Assembly: GCF_008831075.1 (NCBI RefSeq) | Contig: NZ_WBJX01000008.1 | Coordinates: forward strand, 43,562 to 107,561 | Source: Pseudoclavibacter terrae | GTDB lineage: Bacteria; Actinomycetota; Actinomycetes; Actinomycetales; Microbacteriaceae | DNA: 64,000 bases | Direction of reading: 5' to 3' | Shown: piece by piece, positions 60,478 to 64,000 of the stretch | How the letters are laid out: each line of letters starts with the position of its first letter | Numbering within the stretch: position 1 is the first letter of the stretch | Translations under genes and position numbers: made by a program | The notes under the pieces: generated by a model | Database searches by the model: none | Seen by the model: only the letters and a program-made list of their open reading frames with translations | What the model was told of the DNA's origin: nothing

Positions 60478-61419
60478 TCAGTCCGTAGGGGTGTCGTCCG
60501 GAGTTAGGGAGTGGAAAATCCAACCGGCCGCGTCCGACCAGTGGTAGAGAGCGCCTGTGTTGCCTTCGAGCCAAAGGTCAGTCAGGGGTGCGGGTGCGGT
60601 GAACGTGCCCTCTGTGAAGTAGGACGGGCTTGTGGGTAGTAGCGCCCCGTGCGGCCCGGTGGAAGCCATCGAGATGAACAGGTGGACGCGTGAAGCGTCG
60701 TGTCTGACCTTCTCGCTGTTGAGCTTTTTGAGCTTTTTCTGGATGGTTGTGTCGGTTGATAGGTAACAGCTCAGGGCCTCCAGGTACGGCTCTTCGGAGT
60801 CGGCAACGCCCGCGCTCCTGCTCCAGGTCTGCACTGTTGGCGCGCCGATCGTTGCGCACCTCGTTGCGTCCACGTGTGGGCTTATGCTCAGGGGCGTCGT
60901 CTCACTGGGCGTCCCAGCTTGATCTAGGTGGGTCAATTCCTTCGCTACCTTCGGCGCTAGGGTCATCAGCTTCTCTCGATGCCAGTCGCCGTTGAGATCG
61001 AGCTTCCAAGAGCTGTGTCCCTGGTACGTCTGGAGGATTTTCTTCTCGAACTTGCTCAGGTTGGCACTCGAGGCCTCGTAAGTTGTGTCGTACGAAGAAG
61101 TGATCTCGGCTATTTCAGGCGCGGCGAGTGGAGCTGACGGGGACGTGAGAAGGACGTCGACCACGCCGTCCCCGCTGGGCGATCCGGCTATCTGGCGGTC
61201 GGCATTGGTCGGGTCAAGGTCGGTAAATACGTGCAAGAGGATTGCGGCGCGGGGCTCGCCGGGCTTCGCGTCTGCAAACTCGTGATGCAGCGCGTCGATG
61301 CGCGACTGGCTTACACGCCGCGCGGCCGACGAGAAGGATTCTCCTTCGGGGCACCAGTTCTTGCTGAGGTCTCTGCGGCGGTCACGTTGATTTGGGCTCA
61401 TGGGAGCTTTGTATCTCAC
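60478..61419 (-). CDS. Hypothetical protein
   Basis: 313 residues, no recognised family, signal peptide or membrane helix. Predicted mixed alpha/beta with an N-terminal basic segment (SPNQRDRRRDLSKNW), a Lys-rich middle (IQKKLKKLNSEK) and an aromatic C-terminus (GALYHWSDAAGWIFHSL). GTG 61419 has an AAGG-like site upstream; ATG 61401 is the alternative. Codons are less G/C-ending than in the Fic operon next to it, suggesting separate acquisition. Confidence 0.6.
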   Translation of the reverse strand: MRYKAPMSPNQRDRRRDLSKNWCPEGESFSSAARRVSQSRIDALHHEFADAKPGEPRAAILLHVFTDLDPTNADRQIAGSPSGDGVVDVLLTSPSAPLAAPEIAEITSSYDTTYEASSANLSKFEKKILQTYQGHSSWKLDLNGDWHREKLMTLAPKVAKELTHLDQAGTPSETTPLSISPHVDATRCATIGAPTVQTWSRSAGVADSEEPYLEALSCYLSTDTTIQKKLKKLNSEKVRHDASRVHLFISMASTGPHGALLPTSPSYFTEGTFTAPAPLTDLWLEGNTGALYHWSDAAGWIFHSLTPDDTPTD

Positions 61420-61515
61420 GACTCTGCCTTACGTGATGCGCTGTGCCCGAAACCCTCTCTAGACCGTTTTCGGGTGAGCTGGTCGACTGGAACGAGACCG
61501 ACGAGAGGGGGCATC

Positions 61516-61755
61516 ATGGCCGCTGACTTCAACATCGAGGCCCGCTGGCCGGAGCTGTTCGCGCCGCTCGACGACGCCACGTGAACGCACATCGTCAGTA
61601 CGTTCGCGTCGAGTTTGCCTGAGGGTTGGGTGCCGAATCGCGAAGACGTCGAGAACCTGAACGATTACGCGCGCGGCGCGATCGATAAGAGCGAGTACGC
61701 CCGGCGCGTGGCCGGCGCTGCCGAGCGCCATCGTGCGCACGCTATCGCGAGCTGA
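61516..61755 (+). pseudogene. VbhA-like Fic antitoxin with in-frame TGA at codon 23
   Basis: A single frame of 80 codons runs from ATG 61516 (GAGGGGG ribosome site upstream) to TGA 61753-61755, but TGA at 61582-61584 interrupts it. Reading through gives ARWPELFAPLDDAT, then THIVSTFASSLPEGWVPNRED, VENLNDYARGAIDKSEYARR and a charged tail, the layout of class I Fic antitoxins. The inhibitory motif [S/T]xxxE[G/N] appears as SSLPEG at 61609-61626, after the stop. No ATG, GTG or TTG lies between the stop and the motif. The final stop overlaps the Fic ATG (TGATG). Nonsense mutation, or possibly regulated readthrough. Confidence 0.8.
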
Positions 61756-62564
61756 TGGCGTCGCGGTTCTCCTCCTGGGATTCGTATTTCTGGGAGCCGG
61801 GCGGCCCCGTGCTGCGCAACCTCTACGGAGAGCGCGATGCGGCCGTTTTGGCGCAGTGGGAGTGCGGCGAGACCAGCGCGCAGCAGTTCGACATCGAGCG
61901 TGGTGCGGTCTCGATTCCGAAGACCTACGACGCTGAGCATCTGCGTGCGATGCACAAGGAGCTCTTTGGGAACGTCTACGAGTGGGCGGGGGAGTACCGC
62001 ACGGTAGGCATCCGCAAGAACCTCGGCGAGTTCGCGCACCCGGCCGTCGTCCCGCAGTACCTCAGTGACGCTAACCGGATCATTCGTGGGACCGATTCGT
62101 CGACGATGGATCGCGACCAGTTCGCGTCGGCTGCCGCCGAGGTCTACGCGTACGTCAACCAGGCGCATCCGTTCCGCGAGGGCAACGGCCGGTCGGGGAA
62201 GTTGTTTATGCAGCACGTGTCCGAGCTGAGCCCGTTTCGCATCGACTACAGCCCCGCCGTGTCTGGTGTGAGCCCGGAGCTGTGGAACCAGGCGTCGATG
62301 CTTTCTGGTCCCGACCGGGGGCAGTATGCGCCGCAGCCTGCGTCGCTGGTGACGGTGTCCCGGGCGATGGCCGTGGAGCGTCCGCCGCAGCCGCCGAAGG
62401 TGAGCGCGCCGGACCCGAGCCGCGACCCGATGCGAGATCGCTCGCCCTACCGGGCATCGTTCCCGAAACCGGCCACCGGGGCCACCCGACCTGGCACCAG
62501 CGAGGACGCCGCCAAGCGGCCGCCGCAGCGGCCCGGGCAGTCCTACGGCGTCGGTCGAGACTGA
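61755..62564 (+). CDS. fic: Fic-domain protein (toxin of a class I toxin-antitoxin pair)
   Basis: Expected to transfer AMP from ATP to a host protein. The Fic core has AMHKELFGNVYEWAGEYR, then the active-site loop HPFREGNGRSGK at residues 138-149, with catalytic His138. The last position is Lys149 instead of the usual Arg that contacts the ATP phosphates and the antitoxin Glu. The C-terminal 80 residues are Pro/Arg-rich and disordered. It is translationally coupled to the interrupted antitoxin upstream. An intact toxin beside a broken antitoxin suggests weak activity, another inhibitor, or readthrough. Confidence 0.88.
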   Translation: MASRFSSWDSYFWEPGGPVLRNLYGERDAAVLAQWECGETSAQQFDIERGAVSIPKTYDAEHLRAMHKELFGNVYEWAGEYRTVGIRKNLGEFAHPAVVPQYLSDANRIIRGTDSSTMDRDQFASAAAEVYAYVNQAHPFREGNGRSGKLFMQHVSELSPFRIDYSPAVSGVSPELWNQASMLSGPDRGQYAPQPASLVTVSRAMAVERPPQPPKVSAPDPSRDPMRDRSPYRASFPKPATGATRPGTSEDAAKRPPQRPGQSYGVGRD

Positions 62565-62579
62565 GAGACGGGGTTACGC

Positions 62580-63179
62580 ATGAGCAACATCGTTGGCTAT
62601 GCGCGAGTGTCGAAGCGTGAGCAGAACCCGGCTGCGCAGGAGGCCGAGCTGCGGGCCGCGGGGGCTGTGCGTGTGTTCGTCGATCACGGAGAGTCGAGCC
62701 GTGTCGCGGAGCGTCCGCAGTGGCTCGCTTGCCTCGACTATTGGCGCGAGGGTGACACCCTCATGGTGCGCCGTCTCGACCGCATCGCGGGTAGCGAGAC
62801 GATGGCCATTCAGGCCATCAGTGAGCTGCACGATCGCGGCATCAACATCAAGAGTCTGACCGAGCCGGATATCGACGCGACCACGCCGATGGGGCGCGTA
62901 TTGTTCGGCATCGTCGCCGTGTTCGCGCAGCTCCGCGTGGACACGATTCGGGAGAACACGCAGCGCGGTCTCGCGCACGCGCGAGCCCAGGGCCGCGTCG
63001 GTGGCCGCCCGTCAGTGATGACGCCCGAGCGCACAGAGCAAGCGCTGAACATGCGCGCGGAGGGGCACAGCATCCAGCGCATCGCGACCGTGCTCGGCGT
63101 CGGTAGCTCGTCGGTCTCGCGTGCGCTTGATCGCGCCGCCGAAGACGCCAAGCTCGACGGCACGCAGCTCTCCGCATAA
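62580..63179 (+). CDS. Serine recombinase, resolvase/invertase type
   Basis: Site-specific recombinase of 199 residues. Catalytic Ser11 lies in GYARVSKREQNP. The conserved Arg residues occur in VRRLDRIAGS. FAQLRVDTIRENTQRGLA forms the long dimer helix, followed by GRVGGRPSVM and a C-terminal helix-turn-helix (HSIQRIATVLGVGSSSVSRAL). It would resolve multimers of the element or invert DNA. Starts 15 bp after Fic, so it may share its transcript. A 14-bp inverted repeat 250 bp downstream is a candidate site for it. Confidence 0.93.
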   Translation: MSNIVGYARVSKREQNPAAQEAELRAAGAVRVFVDHGESSRVAERPQWLACLDYWREGDTLMVRRLDRIAGSETMAIQAISELHDRGINIKSLTEPDIDATTPMGRVLFGIVAVFAQLRVDTIRENTQRGLAHARAQGRVGGRPSVMTPERTEQALNMRAEGHSIQRIATVLGVGSSSVSRALDRAAEDAKLDGTQLSA

Positions 63180-63502
63180 GCGGCCTGCCCCCAGCTTCCC
63201 CGTCTTCCCAATACCTGCCTCTCCTCACTGAGCGAGGCCCCGGTCAGGGGGTGTGGCTTGCCGCATCGCATGCGACGCGGAGCGCCCTTGACGGGGTCTC
63301 TCGGGTGACAGAATCTGAGGAGGGGGACCATCCATCCAACGAGGCCGTGCACGGGTCACATAGAGGCGACGTGACGTGCCCCGTCAAGGTGACGGTGTGG
63401 CCGGTGCGCGGGCGGACAAATGGGTCCCGCTGTCCACCTGTGGGCGGGTGGAGCCGCGAAGCGTCAGGGCTCAGGCCGTCCACAGGTGGACAGAGGGTTA
63501 CG
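63180..63502. other. Intergenic region between resolvase and coiled-coil gene
   Basis: No gene. Several short inverted repeats are present, the best being the 14-bp pair at 63430-63493 listed separately. Frames in this gap lack protein-like composition. Confidence 0.5.
63430..63493. repeat. 14-bp inverted repeat, candidate recombination or transfer site
   Basis: CTGTCCACCTGTGG (63430-63443) and CCACAGGTGGACAG (63480-63493) are perfect inverted copies 36 bp apart. Symmetric arms at this spacing fit a resolvase-bound res subsite, an origin of transfer, or a partition site. The right arm lies only 10 bp from the end of the convergent coiled-coil gene. Confidence 0.6.
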
Positions 63503-63883
63503 TCAGTCAGCCGAGTTGTGCTCAGCGAGGCTAGAGGCGTCGCTCTCGCTGTACGACGGCGCGCTTGCAGCGGGCGACTTTCGCGCCTGGCGCTTGCGGA
63601 CGCGCGTCTTTTTCTCGGGCTCAGGGTAGCCCACTTTTCGCAGTTCTTCCGCGGACCATCCGGCCGATTGCGCGGCCGCGTATCGCTTGACGTCCTCGCG
63701 CTCGGCTGTGGCGATCAGCTCCGCGTTTTCGCGCTGCACTTCTGCGAGCCTGCGCGCCGCTTCGTCGCGGGTGTCCGTGAGGTTCTGCCGCGCCTCAGCG
63801 AGACCGCGAATCGCGCCGATTCGGTCTTCCTGGAGCTGCTGCGCGCGCTGGACTGCTTCTTCCACACTCAGTTCTCTAGCCAT
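63503..63883 (-). CDS. Coiled-coil protein, possible accessory of replication or mobilisation
   Basis: 126 residues. Residues 5-70 form a long charged helix with heptad-like spacing (VEEAVQRAQQLQEDRIG, AEARQNLTDTRDEAARRL), followed by SAGWSAEELRKVGYPEP and a Lys/Arg-rich tail (KKTRVRKRQARK) likely to bind nucleic acid. ATG 63883 was preferred over upstream starts for its AAGG site. The design resembles small plasmid mobilisation/partition accessory proteins, but no family was recognised. Remaining bases to 64000 contain only a short GCGACG/CGTCGC hairpin near 63916-63932. Confidence 0.65.
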   Translation of the reverse strand: MARELSVEEAVQRAQQLQEDRIGAIRGLAEARQNLTDTRDEAARRLAEVQRENAELIATAEREDVKRYAAAQSAGWSAEELRKVGYPEPEKKTRVRKRQARKSPAASAPSYSESDASSLAEHNSAD

Positions 63884-64000
63884 GCCTTCCATCGTACGAA
63901 GTGGCATCGGCTAGCGCGACGTTCCACGTCGCTTAGAAGAGCGCCGTGGCGAATCCCGTCTGACGACGTGTGTCTTTTGCGGGGTCGCTGCGACGGAGCA

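Noticed and set aside
60253..60507. 84-codon plus-strand frame after the nuclease-like gene
   Set aside because: Overlaps two better-supported genes and contains the GTCGAC simple repeat; not protein-like.

Overview
The window is high-GC chromosomal DNA from an actinobacterium. A Microbacteriaceae-like host is an inference from the codon style, LAXTG-type sorting signals, a polyphosphate-glucokinase-like ROK protein and a 1.6k-residue NAD-glutamate dehydrogenase. No rRNA, tRNA, CRISPR array or insertion sequence was recognised.

Layout. (1) 0-3.9 kb: an MMPL exporter cut by the window edge, with a histidine kinase and NarL-type regulator. (2) 3.9-18.1 kb: a plant-glycoside locus. A LacI regulator is divergent from an operon for an MFS importer, GH78 alpha-L-rhamnosidase, GH3 beta-glucosidase, NAD-dependent epimerase and ROK sugar kinase. 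A secreted, sortase-anchored GH106-like enzyme and the decayed remains of a paralogue follow. (3) 18.1-46.1 kb: a large catabolic region for amines, amino acids and hydroxyacids. It has three FadR-type GntR regulators, two HAD hydrolases, a succinate-semialdehyde-type dehydrogenase plus a frameshifted remnant of another, a GABA-type aminotransferase, a GlcD/GlcF-like oxidase, a D-2-hydroxyacid dehydrogenase, a tartrate/malate-type dehydrogenase, a DAO-family flavin oxidase, pdxS, six transporters and NAD-glutamate dehydrogenase. Near-identical palindromes (CTAACTGT-ATA-ACAGTTAG) sit at its promoters and tie it together as one putative regulon. (4) 46.2-51.9 kb: a smaller catabolic module with an RpiR regulator, amidohydrolase, MHS transporter, small ABM-fold protein and GntR regulator. 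(5) 52-64 kb: an integrated plasmid- or ICE-like segment. It carries a DUF3560 protein, small conserved proteins, SSB, a winged-helix protein, a YjzC/zinc-ribbon pair, a nuclease-like protein, a Fic toxin with its antitoxin and a serine resolvase.

How the parts fit. In region 3 the aminotransferase passes amino groups to 2-oxoglutarate, the aldehyde dehydrogenase oxidises the resulting semialdehyde, glutamate dehydrogenase regenerates 2-oxoglutarate, and PdxS would support the PLP demand. The actual substrate cannot be read from the sequence.

The most striking observations are: a Fic antitoxin gene interrupted by an in-frame TGA upstream of its inhibitory motif while the toxin stays intact; the shared GntR palindromes; two ~325-bp leader-like repeats directly upstream of two element genes; and an abrupt change in codon composition inside the glutamate dehydrogenase gene.
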